DNA of 64,000 bases from Ypsolopha sequella (taxonomy: Eukaryota > Arthropoda > Insecta > Lepidoptera > Ypsolophidae), in contig OW203984.1 of assembly GCA_934047225.1 (NCBI GenBank), positions 6,271,201 to 6,335,200 on the forward strand, in the 5' to 3' direction. Position 1 is the first letter of the stretch, and each line of letters starts with the position of its first letter. A program made the position numbers and the translations under genes. Under the pieces are notes generated by a model. That model saw only the letters and a program-made list of their open reading frames with translations. It was not told where the DNA came from and did no database searches. Shown here in pieces: positions 10,761 to 21,188 of this stretch.

Positions 10761-11099
10761 ATGCCGTTTAAAATAGTTCAAACTAATGAAAGAGGGTTAG
10801 GAAAACTGTCTGTAATACCAAGTGGTTGGGAAAACGACAGCATATTAAGATGGCCAGGAAAGAACGTGAGCTGGAAAATGATGGTTAAAAAAGAAAATTC
10901 CAAGCCCCTTGAAGATTGGACGACGATGCCATGTACGGTAAAACGTACATGCATTGTGACCTACGATAAAGCGGAGGAAGAGTTACAATCGATGTTGAAC
11001 CATAGTGACACGTCAGATTATCCAGACGACGAAAGAACAGTACTCAGAAGCGTTAACTACAACGCTTTAGCAACAGATTTTTTTTATGTCTTGAAATAA
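10761..11099 (+). CDS. MPFKxVQT-type transposon-associated ORF (N-terminal part)
   Basis: 112 codons beginning MPFKIVQTNERGLGKLSVIP, followed by a GWEND.ILRWP motif, an EDWTTMPCTVKR motif and an acidic SDTSDYPDDE stretch. Such N-termini (MPFKxVQT, P-x-x-WE, x-W-x-x-x-x-C-x-V-K-R) are familiar from uncharacterised insect proteins that are repeated in genomes, often with a C-terminal DUF4806 region; this link is from memory. No C-terminal domain is present here, and the frame ends soon after the acidic stretch, so the gene looks truncated. It lies inside the TIR element 8678-12147 and overlaps the opposite-strand ORF by about 30 bp. Function unknown; possibly the accessory gene of the transposon. 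Confidence 0.55.
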   Translation: MPFKIVQTNERGLGKLSVIPSGWENDSILRWPGKNVSWKMMVKKENSKPLEDWTTMPCTVKRTCIVTYDKAEEELQSMLNHSDTSDYPDDERTVLRSVNYNALATDFFYVLK

Positions 11100-11510
11100 A
11101 ATATTTTTCATATTAGTATTTTCTACTTTTTCTTCATCTGTACTACATGATCCCAAACTATCACTATCAGACATAGTTTGATCTAAATGACTGAATCGGT
11201 CGCTTTCTAAATCCATAAACCGTACGGAACCCTCGTTGTGCTCTGACGACTCTGATAATTTGCTGCAGCTTGGTTGATGTAGAAAATTTTCTTTGTGAAA
11301 ATCAATATTTTGCGTCCTTTTATCGAAGTCTGCTTGTATAGAACCCTTCTTGCTATGTGCAAGAGAAACTTGGTCATTAAGTGGATGGGGCAAATTTTCA
11401 TTATGAGTATTCACGACATCGCTACTTTCCGATCTTTCCTTGACCGTATTCTTAGCGTATTCCTTTGAAAGTTTTCTTTTAACTCCACCAGTCCTTTTCT
11501 TTTATTCCAT
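11067..11510 (-). pseudogene. Convergent degenerate ORF (KR-rich N-terminus, acidic)
   Basis: The minus-strand frame 11414-11067 (115 aa) is acidic and Ser-rich (MSDSDSLGSCSTDEEKVENT) and ends KKICC. Upstream on the same strand, in the same frame, the sequence reads KRTGGVKRKLSKEYAKNTVK, preceded by an ATG-containing stretch in another frame. One frameshift near 11500 therefore separates the likely start from the body. A short KR-rich start, then a Ser/Asp-rich linker, resembles the N-terminus of transposon-borne DNA-binding proteins, but no catalytic domain is left. Probably the 5' remnant of the element's second gene. Confidence 0.45.
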
Positions 11511-12239
11511 GGTTTTATGTTCTCCATAATCGATATTAAAACCTATTGCGTTTTATCGCTAAGGTTATGCACAAAAAATTAAATTGACGTTAAACGAACA
11601 CCAATAATCTAAATTTACTCTTTAATAATGCTGTTGGCTGTACAATGGCTTTTAGCTACACTCTAAGCATTGGCATTGTAGCAGAGTACGACTATACCAT
11701 ACTGCAGCTCATGAAGTCTAGTGAGACTCTTGTGCAGCCGTTATCAAGCTCATTAATTTAGCATTACAATAACATTTTTGTACACCATATAAAAGCCAAT
11801 GACAATATGTTATTCTTTAATGCAGCCCTAAGCATTACAAGAGCGTTGAATTTTGCTGTTAACCAGCCGTTAACAAGCTGTGGGTCTTTAAGAAAGCTTG
11901 TAGCATTCTACGTAGTCAACGACTGGACTGCGGCTTTTTAAAATGCTACTGTAATGCTTTCTGCGGAAATTTTCACCATTATAATGTCGTTCAACAGCTG
12001 TGCTGTTTAACAGTGTATGAAATCTGCATTAAAACAGCTTAAAGACTCGTAATATTCTCTAGTACAGCTGTTAAAAAGCTCTTGACTGTAGTACAGCTTG
12101 TTTATGGTTTAAATTTTTGCTTATGTGCTGCTTGGGGGGTCCGTTATGAGACAAAAATGTTTTGCAATTTAATTTGCAGTAATTCTGAAGATTACAACAA
12201 AATCCTCCAGTTGATTAGATCCATATAACTATTTCACTT

Positions 12240-12600
12240 GAGCACACAAATATAAAACCTTTTATTTGTACTCTCATTTTCATACACTTTCACTCACCTT
12301 CTCACTCCACCTCATGCATACACACTCTCACATCATCTAAGTATAGGCAACATTTTTCTTAATTTTTCTAAAACTGCTTTTTGTCTTGGTTTAATGTTTT
12401 TGTATTTTATTTTTCTTATTTTTAAGTTAAAAGTTACATATAATATATCTATCTGTTACCTATGTAAGAGCGGAGCCTCCTATTACAGGTATATCTTACT
12501 TAAAAGGAGACTCCAATATGTACAAGTATGTACAAGTTTTGAAATAAATAATTATGTATTTTGTATTTGTATTTGATTAAATATTTGTGGTCTATAATAA
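12240..12600 (+). mobile_element. LINE 3' end (non-coding)
   Basis: AT-rich 3' UTR with CACTCACCTTCTCACTCC-type repeats, a GGAGCCTCCTATTACAGGTA / ACTTAAAAGGAGACTCC block, then GAAATAAATAATTATG and a (TGTATTT)n tail. It matches the pattern of the 3' ends at 2.5 and 25.8 kb but is more diverged. Confidence 0.55.
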
Positions 12601-12916
12601 TAAAAAAAAGGAAAAATGTAATTGAAAAAACTTTCGTTCAACTCTTTCATGCCAAACGTAAAAAAAATTACAAAAATATTTTTGGAACGAAATTACTTAC
12701 AGCACGTTATACTCCAAACGCCGAAAGGGCATAAATCAGAGACTAAGTTATAACAATGATAGGTACCAAATTTGTATTTAACGGACACAATGCTGACCTT
12801 AATATGTATTTATGCCGAGCTTAATTTTGTTTAATTAATTAGTCTAATTTTCCATGATTAATTAATTTAGTTTTCCATGCGTTGCGACTCTGGCGATAAT
12901 CTCAAATGTATCTTAA

Positions 12917-13883
12917 CCCTTAACCACTGACGTACGTATGTGGTACGTCATCGTAATAGTTTTTCGTTCAATACTTAATTTTACGTAGGAATTTCGGCGC
13001 ATCCTTTTTGGTAGCTTCCTAGTTGCCAGCAACGTGTGTGCGGCGGGGGAGAGCGTACGCGTAGCATGCTCCTAAGCAGGTAAATTTAACCCCTCGACGT
13101 ATGAGGTACGTACGTCAGTGTTAATGTGACTTTTTTGAAAATACTTATTTATGTTTGTCAGCAGACGAAATGCATCGTAAGTGGTCAAATTTTTCTTCTG
13201 GGCCATCTACATCAAAAAATTACGAGTTCAAGTGAATAATGCCAATAACGAAGAAGTTATCGAACCTTATCTTCGTGAGCCTGACGAATCATCGGCAGAT
13301 GAAAATGATTCATTCAGTCGGATCGCGATGTGTCTTCCGAGGACGAAAATTTTAAGGATGAAGTGGCTCCTGCTCGTGATTCAGAATATTTTGAAAGTGA
13401 ACAGGCTCTTGCTTGTATATATATATATATATAGTGGATAAATACCCGATAAAGCTGTAAAGCTTGCCGTAAACCGGTCAGTTTGCAGTGCTCTAAGGCA
13501 ACCTGCAACAACTGCTGTTAAAAAGTGCCTTTTAGTAAGATTTATGGCGATTGTGATTATTTTCTAATTAAAGCCATCCTTAATAATTAATACAACTCAA
13601 AAAAGAAGTTCCTATTGTGACAAAATATTTTTGTTTTGATTTTGAAAAAATGTCTATGTTACTTTCATTGCCTCTAAGGTTGTTAATTAATCTATATTTT
13701 CCTATGAATATTATAACTGTGATTTTATCATCCTTATATCAATTAAATATGTGTTTATAAACTCACTGCAATAATCACCATAGGTACCCTCCATTCTTGC
13801 ATCAGGAGGGTTTCAAAATTAAATACGTATCCCGTACGTACGTCAGTGGTAGTGTAACAAAATGACACGTCAGTGGTTAAGGG
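12917..13883 (+). mobile_element. piggyBac-like element, internally deleted
   Basis: Flanked by TTAA on both sides (12913-12916, 13884-13887). The terminal inverted repeats are CCCTTAACCACTGACG and its complement, with further CGTACGTCAGT copies just inside. The remnant gene starts at ATG 13170 (MHRKWSNFSSGPSTSK), shifts frame, continues with an acidic segment (EEVIEPYLREPDESSADEND), then DSEYFESEQAL. At a TA microsatellite (13418-13437) it jumps to the C-terminal cysteine-rich finger (CKACRKPVSLQCSKATCNNC). Acidic N-terminus and Cys-rich C-terminus are the two ends of piggyBac transposases; the catalytic core is deleted. Confidence 0.85.
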
Positions 13884-13887
13884 TTAA

Positions 13888-14340
13888 ATTCGCATTTCGA
13901 GGAACGTAGCCACAGCTTCAGGCGTAACGCCAGGGCCACAGCTTCAGGCTTCTGGCGGCGCTTCTTACTGCGCTTCCAGGCGGTTTTTGCTCCGGGCTTT
14001 GCCCTACCACAACACCCGTCGACGCCTTCCACCGCCTTGGATGTATAGCGCGCTCGCTTGCTCAAAGCGCTCGACACTAGGTTCATCCTGTGCGCTCGAT
14101 CACTGTTTCAACCACCCGCCTCCCCGCACACCGCCGTCCCGAGAGCGCAAGTCACTCGAAGCCGGACAAGACGCGCGAGCGGCGATCCATGGCCGGCTCT
14201 ATACAACTTTATACATTTGTTCTCTCCGCCGGCGCCGTTGCAAGAAGAACCGCTTGGCGCGCCTCTCGAAGCCTGAAACTGTGGCCGCCCGGTTAGAACG
14301 TTTTTCCGTTCTGTAGATTGTTCGGAAAGGCAGTCAGGGG
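13888..14340. repeat. GC-rich island, unclassified
   Basis: About 450 bp much richer in G+C than its surroundings. It starts at the TTAA next to the piggyBac-like element. Inverted copies of AGCCTGAARCTGTGGCC lie near its two ends (about 13925-13945 and 14269-14286). Several overlapping frames are open because of composition. I cannot assign it; a retroelement 5' region or a captured exon are both possible. Confidence 0.4.
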
Positions 14341-14446
14341 TCCTAAAGTTAGATGAATGGATGGATGCCAATTTATTAATACCCTCGGGGACTATAGGTT
14401 TGTAACAAGATACAGAGCACATCAGGATATCGATAAGTATCCTAAA

Positions 14447-14700
14447 AAGGTTCTTATTTGGGTACCCAAAGGGCAAAACGGAACCCTATTAATTTCACTC
14501 TGCTGTCTGTCCATCCGTCCGTATGTCACGGGTCTCTTAGCTCAAAGACGGAATGATTTACAAATCTGAAATTTGGATATTTTGTGTAGATTATTGTTTA
14601 TTTTTAACATGTAAGAAGAGTCGCAAGATTATTTTTTTCCTTACCATGACATATGTCATTTTCTAGTTGTGGTCTGTAAAGGTAAGTTTGTTAATTTTTA
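14447..14700 (+). repeat. Abundant lepidopteran repeat (GGTACCCAAAGGGCAAAACG), partial
   Basis: GGTACCCAAAGGGCAAAACG, CCCTATTA, a CTGTCTGTCC tract and a GTCACGGGTCTCTTAGCTC block. Related copies lie at 17578-18192 (-), 36984-37280 (+) and 51880-51985 (-). This is one of the most frequent interspersed repeats in moth and butterfly genomes (general experience). No coding content. Confidence 0.7.
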
Positions 14701-14740
14701 TGTACGAGTATCTACTAATCTGATACTAATTGCTGATGCC

Positions 14741-15105
14741 GGGCTCGACTACAGGTGGTAGAGCTGATGCCGGGCTCGACTGTGGAGGTACCACCATTTT
14801 ACTTGGAGACCCCCTCGAAGTAATTCGAGGGAAAGTAAGAGGAGAGCTCACAGGCAAAAAACCAGGAAGCCCAACATGCCTGGGACCGATGGATGGCGGT
14901 ATATCCGGGCAAAATAGCTGGGCCTTATATGGAACAGACTGGTGATGGGCAGCGGCGTCACTGGTGCGAGGGTTCTAGCACCGCGCTCACCAACCCGCCT
15001 GCCCAGCGTGGGTGAGTATGGGCAATTCTTCCAGGATGACAGCCGGGAATGGCAAAGTCCTGGAAAGGCTTATGTCCAGCAGTGGATGAACTAGGCTGAT
15101 GGATG
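14741..15105 (+). mobile_element. LINE 3' fragment, copy 1
   Basis: It holds GCCGGGCTCGACT twice, GGAGACCCCCTCGAAGTAAT, GGGACCGATGGATGGCGG and the end GGCTTATGTCCAGCAGTGGA, the untranslated equivalent of the EAYVQQW end of RTE-type LINEs. An opposite-strand copy is at 43020-43412. Frames are broken; only short open stretches remain. Confidence 0.65.
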
Positions 15106-15109
15106 ATCT

Positions 15110-16070
15110 ACTAATCTGAACAAATAAAATCGCAAGTAGTGTTTTGACCATAAGAGAACAAGCTAAAAATAGATTCCTTAGGGCATCCGTTGAAATAAAA
15201 TCTAAAAGTGGGACAACAGAAATTTTCGCTATGGTACCTATCTACCTATTGATATAATTCTCGTATCACTGATTCCAATGACTACACAGCAAGAATAGCC
15301 GTAGACGTAGAACTGTGAGATCACTATTCAGAATATATCTGTGTAACGAAATGGAACCATTCATCCCGTTAATTTTGTCGTCCGTATCTATGTAATCTAG
15401 GGTTACCAGACGGCTGAATTTTTCTGTCATGTCAGGAATTTTGGCCCTTTGTCAGGAAACCAGGGAATAATTGAATTTTGTCGGGATTTTTTAAAAGAGA
15501 AAGCAGGTTTTTCGCAGATTACTCTAATTCTCTACAAGTAATTGTTGCTTAGTTATATATTTTTACAATCTATTTTTAGTACTTACAGTTTTGTTTATTT
15601 AGGAGAAAAAATATTTTTTTTCTCTCTTTTTTGGTGGCAATGTTTTAAACAATTTTATTTATTTTTTATTTTTTGATATACCAATTTTGTGGGAAAACTC
15701 ATGCTATTTTTGTGTATTTCAAGTCTTTTTAGCGGTGCAAAAGTTATTTTGACTTATTATGTTTATGAGGCTGTGACATAGGGACTGACACACGGACGGA
15801 CAACGCAGTGTCGCCATAATGGTTCCTTTTGTACCAATTAGGTACTAATTATCAGGAAGTGTCATGTGAATGTGTCAGGAAATTTACCGAATTTTCAGGT
15901 ATGTTGTCAGGAATTCACATTACTGGATCTGGTAACACAACCGTATCCCTTCTGGCAACCAGCCTTCTAGGAACGCGGCGCCAAGGGTTCCAAATGCCCA
16001 AAAGTAATTAATTACTCGCTTTAGGTTTCTGTTAATGGATTCTGCGAGTAAGTTTTATAACTACTAGTTT
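15110..16070. other. No gene recognised
   Basis: AT-rich DNA with a repeated TGTCAGGAATTTxxC motif (about 15425-15480 and 15870-15915), hinting at a decayed foldback element, but no end could be fixed. Confidence 0.35.
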
Positions 16071-16075
16071 ATGCC

Positions 16076-17427
16076 TATATAAGGTTAAATAATATTAGTT
16101 GGTGAAACTCAAAACATAGGTAGTAGGTACTAGTCTATATTACTACTCAAACTACAAACTACTCAAAATTAATATTTTATTTGTGTGCTGTTTTAACTGT
16201 AAGGCAATTGTATATCAAGGCAATAATAACTCTCCAACACTCTTCAGCAGACTTTGAATCAATAAAACTAAAACAAATTGCTAAACGTAGAAAAGACCGC
16301 ATATTTGAGATACCAAGAACACGCACTTGTTTTGGTAAATTTTTTTACACTTCTCTAGCTCCCTTTATTTACAATAATCTCAGTAAGAATCTGACATTAA
16401 TAAATCTACCTAGAAGGGAGTGTTCACAAAAAGTCCATGATTATCTACTTAAACTAAACTATGGAAAAACTGAAGAATTGTTGAAAATTTGTTAATAGGA
16501 TGTGCCGCAAATTTGTCATAAAAGGACAACAAACTACACATATTTCTTCACAAACACACTCTTACTCACACTGACACTATTCCACTACAACACATCCATA
16601 CTCTCATACACACAACCGACATTTTAAATTAGCCCTTTTAAGTTAGTTTTAATTTTATTTCTTTTGCATGCATGCTAAATGTATATACATTATATTTTAC
16701 AGCATATTTTATAAATCAAAATAAACATCACCTATCGAAGTCTGTATCTCGTCGAGGGGATATGACACTGTGACCCTAAGATTCAGGATTATCTAAACTA
16801 GGGAACAGGATAACTCCCTGGGTACTTAAGATAATTACTAAGACATAGAATAAAATATATCTGTCTTGTACCTAATTTTAAGAATATTTTTGTAACGAAA
16901 ATAAAGAATTATTATTATTATTATTATTATTCTATTGCAATAATGTTTTATTATTCTTCTGTTTTAATATTTTAACTATACGCTGAGTTTATTGAATATG
17001 TTTAGATTAAAGTTAATAGTAAATTAATTAAGTATGTTTTTTCTCTTTTAATGGTGGTGGCAAAATAACAGCGTTCCTAATGCCTTTGGTATAGGAACAT
17101 ATGCTGTGCTGAGTCACCGTCCTTTTTAACAGCGCCATACAACTTTACGTTTAAGAACATTGTACTACTTTGTCCATAATGGTGTGTTAAATAAATGTAT
17201 TTTTATTTATTATTGAAATGAACAATTGTTTATATGGGAGTTAAGCGAAATTCTTAAAATTTGTTTTTACATTTCCATACTGGACCAGTCAGCTGATCGG
17301 GGCAATTTGTATGGGAGGAAGAGAAAAAAAGTTGCAAATTTCGCTTAGCTCCCATACAAACAGTTGTTCTTATAGACTAGTACTACCTATGTTTTGAGTT
17401 TCGCCAAATATTATTTAACCTTATATA
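16076..17427. mobile_element. TIR element (1.35 kb) holding a LINE insertion
   Basis: The left end TATATAAGGTTAAATAATAT, followed by GTGAAACTCAAAACATAGGT, returns inverted at 17370-17427. The inverted repeat is about 57 bp and the ends are TA-rich. Within it a second hairpin (17219-17370, arms TATGGGAGTTAAGCGAAATT) and the LINE 3' end at 16181-16940 are nested. The LINE piece explains most of the interior. Confidence 0.65.
16181..16940 (+). mobile_element. Jockey/CR1-like LINE, ORF2 C-terminus and 3' UTR
   Basis: The 104-aa frame 16181-16495 contains LTVRQLYIKAIITLQHSS, RTRTCFGKFFYTSLAPFIYN and ends YLLKLNYGKTEELLKIC. This is the typical extreme C-terminus of a non-LTR reverse-transcriptase ORF (TVRQL..., R-x-x-F...APxxYN). 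It is followed by about 400 bp of 3' UTR with AATAAAG near the end and an (ATT)n tail at about 16909-16931. Severely 5'-truncated. Confidence 0.8.
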
Positions 17428-17431
17428 GTAG

Positions 17432-17570
17432 CAGAGGTAGCTGTCGGTAAAACGTCGGACTTTCAATTTTTAGACCTAGGTTTCAATCCTATCAGCCGAG
17501 CATGCATTAATGAGCTTTAAATGTATTGATATCTGAACCGCGATTTGAACCCGGGATGTCCCCATACGAG
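17432..17570 (+). repeat. tRNA-derived SINE-like pieces
   Basis: GGTAGCTGTCGGTAAAACGT, then CGGACTTTCAATTTTTAGAC and CTAGGTTTCAATCCTATC, has the layout of a tRNA D-arm, anticodon region and B box, but the stems are mismatched. A second B-box-like string in the other orientation lies at 17534-17552 (ATTTGAACCCGGGATG). These look like SINE heads, not a functional tRNA. Confidence 0.4.
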
Positions 17571-17577
17571 CTCTTCA

Positions 17578-18192
17578 TAATTAAAAAACTGGCCAAGTGC
17601 GAGTCGCGCCTCGCTCTTTGAGAGTTCCGTACATATGGCCAATTATTTCAAACTAAATAATTAATACTCTAATTCTGTCAGACATAAGAACTGCAAAATT
17701 AAGTTGGTGGAGTATTTGGGGGCGTAACCCTAAAACTATATTATCGGCGTTTTTAGTATTTGTCATCTAAATACAGCTTTTATTATGTACCAATATAAAG
17801 AAATTTCAAATTCCTAACTGCTTTGACCTTTGAGATAGACCCCGTAACAAAAATGATCTAAAAATGGCAACTTTGATAGCCCCCCATTTCTTTATTTTTT
17901 AAGATAAGAATAAATAAAAAATATAGTCATACTCTACTTAAGAGCGGTTTTGCAGCCGGATTGAGAAAAACTCTTAAATTCAAAATTAAATAGTTATTCA
18001 ACAAAAACTTATTACCTTTGTATTGTGTATGTTGCCATCGCAAAGTTTTCATTGGTTTCTGTAAACTAAAAATTCAAAAACATGTAAAAATTAGACCCGT
18101 GACATACGGCCAGACGACAGACAGACAGACAGGACAGCGGAGCGACATTAATAGGGCTCTGATTTGCCCTTTGGGTACGAAACCCTAAAAAG
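17578..18192 (-). repeat. Abundant lepidopteran repeat, long copy
   Basis: Begins GGCCAAGTGCGAGTCGCGCC and ends GCCCTTTGGGTACGAAACCC, the two ends of the GGTTCCGTACCCAAAGGG ... GCGAGTCCGACTCGCACTTG repeat in reverse orientation. A polymorphic (GACA)n/(GACAG)n tract lies at 18112-18136. Confidence 0.75.
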
Positions 18193-18206
18193 ACATTAAT
18201 ACTCAC

Positions 18207-18980
18207 GTGTGTTTGTTGTTGACTATATGCCAACCGTTTCACCGATACAATTTCGGCATTATCAAGGCGAGTGTCGTTCTTAGAATGACGACGCAGCGTT
18301 CACCGTCGCCGTCATTGTTAAACGGGCACTGGCGACCACCGATCGGCGAGCTGATTTTTTTTTCATTGACGTTTGAAAAAAGAAATTCCTTGAATTTTTA
18401 ATACCTTGTTAATTCAGCAAGCTTCATCTCGTAGCTGTTATAGAAATAAATTTCTACCAGCGCGTTCCGCATGGCGCTTATAGTGCTAAAAGTATCATCA
18501 AACTGCTCACGCCCATCAAGTCATTCCGAATCAAAAATGGCGTCCATCACTGCTTAGACTTATGATCCATTAGGAACTCTTTTGATCGAGATATGGACGT
18601 TAAAAGTGACAGAATTTGTAGAAATTTGTGTAAGTTACGTAATACACACGTAAAATTGACGTAACGTAAATACATTTCTACAAATACCTTTACTAGGTCC
18701 TAAGAGTAATCTAACTGAAATCTTTGAATCATGGTTTAATAATAAACTCTTATCCTCCGAATAATCTATTTTCTAAATTGATGCCATCACTTTTATAGAT
18801 CGCTCACATTGCAAACGCTCTGAAGGATGGGCGATGATAGCACGTATGACGTCATAGCGAACATTGTAGGGCTATCGTTATCGGGCTCACAGTGACTCGG
18901 AATAACAATAGACGTGATATAATCGATTGTTGTGACTCGGAACACACTGTATATTTTAAACACTTTCGGTTTAAATACAA
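18207..18980. other. No gene recognised
   Basis: Mixed sequence; the open frame at 18207-18401 looks accidental. CGATTATATCACGTC- and GTGACTCGGAA-like repeated words near 18890-18945 hint at a small foldback, not resolved. Confidence 0.3.
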
Positions 18981-18984
18981 ATTA

Positions 18985-19215
18985 AAATTATATAATTGTG
19001 GTATAGAAATGCAGGAATGCAGAAATGTAAATCATCTCTTTTGCACGTGCTGAATTTGTGTATGCTATCCTGCTGCCAGTATTACGTGGGCGCCGGTGGG
19101 CGATCAAACTGAACGAAGCCCTGGATGTGAGGAGCTCGGTTTTCTCGGAGCTCAATCTCGTTTTAGAGTTCTGCGTTTCCATGACGCAGTGATATAATGT
19201 TAATTTGTTCATCCT
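18985..19215. repeat. Hairpin repeat P, diverged copy
   Basis: Shares the arm words GTATAGAAATGCAG and CTGCGTTTCCATGACG...TGATATAATGTTAATTTG with the copies at 28056-28200 and 52069-52205. It includes the TGGATGTGAGGAGCTC core. Confidence 0.55.
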
Positions 19216-20380
19216 ACATCTCCGCTGGCGTATTACGAGATCTTATCTGGACCATAAAGTGAAGGGGCAATGTAAGTGGAGCTGCAATAATGAGACCGCC
19301 AGAGCACTGTGAATTACGTCCACTTTACTGACGCCCAGTAGTAGTAGGGCTATGATTTTTTTCCTTTTAAAATACGCGTTTCAAAAAACATGTTTTGATT
19401 ATTTTACAGGATTTTTTTCTTTTAAATTGTGCTAATGTTATTCTGCTTGTTAATAAAATAGTGGACTGTAAAATGTTTTTCAACCTTTGTAATTAAGGAT
19501 AAGAGGTGGGCAAGGAAAATGCGTATGCACTTACTTGTGTAATTTTTGTTTCCTCCTTGGGTGGCCACCCGTCGAAATCAGTAATATGAAGGTTCTGATT
19601 TTTGCTGCAGCTTTTTCCAACGTGTTTCTCCGAATTTAAGATGTAGGATTGTGTAAATATATGCGGATTATAAAAAACAAAACCACACGGTCAAGGACAA
19701 AAGTCGATAGAATTAGAAGGAACTCGAAATGTCAAATTTTTTCACACATCAAACGTCAAAAAAAAAGTGCATACATAAAAAGGATCGGAATAAGGATGGG
19801 AAAAACCGACAATATATTATTCTAAATCCAACATATTCCATAAATTAATTGTGCATCCTTAAATTATTCGTAAATGATACCAAATTTGTCCTGGTAGCTT
19901 AACTGATGTAGGTATCAAGATCAGACTGAGGGCTCTCCCCACTCCAAAATTTAAATTAAATCCATCCTTAGGTCCTATGGACTAACCCTGTCAAAGGAAA
20001 TCTTTGGTTCACGAAACGCCATATATTCCATTATTAATTCGTGTACGGACGCAACTAAAAGACATACCTTAAATTACTTTATATTAATTTATTTATATTA
20101 CTTAATTTAATTTATTTATATTACTTATACATGTTTTTCTAATACGAGGGTGAATCCAAAAGTATAATTATAATTTATCGTATAATTTGAGGCTGCGCTC
20201 GCGCTTAGCGACGAGATTACTTTGTGGCTATAATCTTCAAAGCTGATCTCATTTGTATACACAATACTTTGTCCTCAAAGGATGACAATTTTCTGACATA
20301 CGTGTACAATGTACAAAGCTCTCTGAGAATATTTTTATACTGTTTCGAAATAAATTAGGTACCTTTTTGATTTTAGATAA
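19216..20380. other. No gene recognised
   Basis: AT-rich. A short duplication of TTTATATTACTTAATTTAAT occurs at 20083-20125. No coding region or repeat boundary identified. Confidence 0.35.
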
Positions 20381-20384
20381 TTTC

Positions 20385-20645
20385 TATGGTTTTTTCTAGT
20401 ACGTATGTGTAATTATTGGTTTCGTTTCAATCTGTTTTGAAATATGGAAACTAAATCGCTTTTTTCGTGAAATTCATGCTTTTTTAAAAGTATTATAATT
20501 AAAAGAAGATTGAAAGTATGTTTATTTATAAAGTGTAATTAATAATTGTCTTGAGTCAAAAAATACGCCATATTTTTTTCAAACTCTTACCATCTATATA
20601 TTGACGGAATATAAACTGATGTTTAGCATTGTGGAGCCCTTTAAT
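20385..20645 (+). repeat. Interspersed repeat, paired with 49871-50279
   Basis: The block with CAATCTGTTTTGAAATATGG, AATTCATGCTTTTTTAAAAG and AGCATTGTGGAGCCCTTTAA matches, in reverse complement, the left part of the TTAA-bounded element at 49.87 kb. It is a partial copy whose left end is not clear. Confidence 0.6.
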
Positions 20646-20773
20646 AAAACACAGAGAAAGAAATCAGCCCTGTTATATTTGTTCAAGTAAAAGTGGTCAG
20701 GTTTTAATGAAAACCGGTACACCAGAGATCGTTACCCCGATATTGTTTCGGAGGCTTCTGTGGCAATGTGGTA

Positions 20774-21188
20774 TTAAGGCGCTCTTATCCCAAAATCAGT
20801 AATTTCAAAGTCAAATAGAACTTTCAATATCGTCTAAAACTTACAAAAAAAATACACAATATAGTTCGAAGCTTTATCTAGGTCTTCCACGCATGTGTTA
20901 CACGATCAGATAAACTTTGCTCGATAGAAATAATTCACGAACACAGCATGCAATAAGACCTTTCAAATCATGCCATTTCCATAATTCCACTCTTTTATTA
21001 ACGAAACATATCTGGTAATATTGCTCTTATCTCACGTAAGTAGATTTTAATAAACATATCCCTTATTTTTAAACAATTTAAAAACCGATAAAAACAACGA
21101 TAAAGTAAAAAAGTGTGGTTATTTTCTTTACTCCTTACACGTAAAGAAAAAGACAGAGAGTCACTTTTCTGGGATAAGAGCGCCTTAA
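20774..21188. mobile_element. TTAAGG-group MITE (TTAAGGCGCTCTTATCCC)
   Basis: Terminal inverted repeats TTAAGGCGCTCTTATCCCA and GGGATAAGAGCGCCTTAA border 415 bp of AT-rich DNA with no coding content. The first bases match other TTAAGGCG elements in the window, but the interior differs. Confidence 0.75.

Larger units (their letters stand above)
8678..12147. mobile_element. 3.47-kb TIR transposon with two degenerate genes and motif-rich ends
   Basis: The ends are inverted: ATAACGG..CCCAAGCGGCACATGA on the left, and the right end read backwards gives ATAACGGACCCCCCAAGCAG followed by CACATAA. GAG flanks both ends (8675-8677 and 12148-12150), a possible 3-bp target-site duplication. Next to both ends (about 8690-8960, 9400-9580 and 11600-12130) are dense scattered copies in both orientations of TTGTAATGC/GCATTACAA, TGTACAA and CAGCTG, like subterminal transposase-binding sites. 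Inside are a 5' leader and short ORF (10761-11099), a convergent ORF (11067-11510) and nested MITEs. Superfamily not identified. Confidence 0.7.

Noticed and set aside
13987..14316. Several overlapping open frames in the GC island
   Set aside because: Frames are open on both strands and have Arg/Pro/Ser-rich low-information translations, as expected from composition alone.
17432..17500. tRNA-like cloverleaf
   Set aside because: The anticodon and acceptor stems are mismatched and the 3' end is missing; a SINE head is more likely than a gene.
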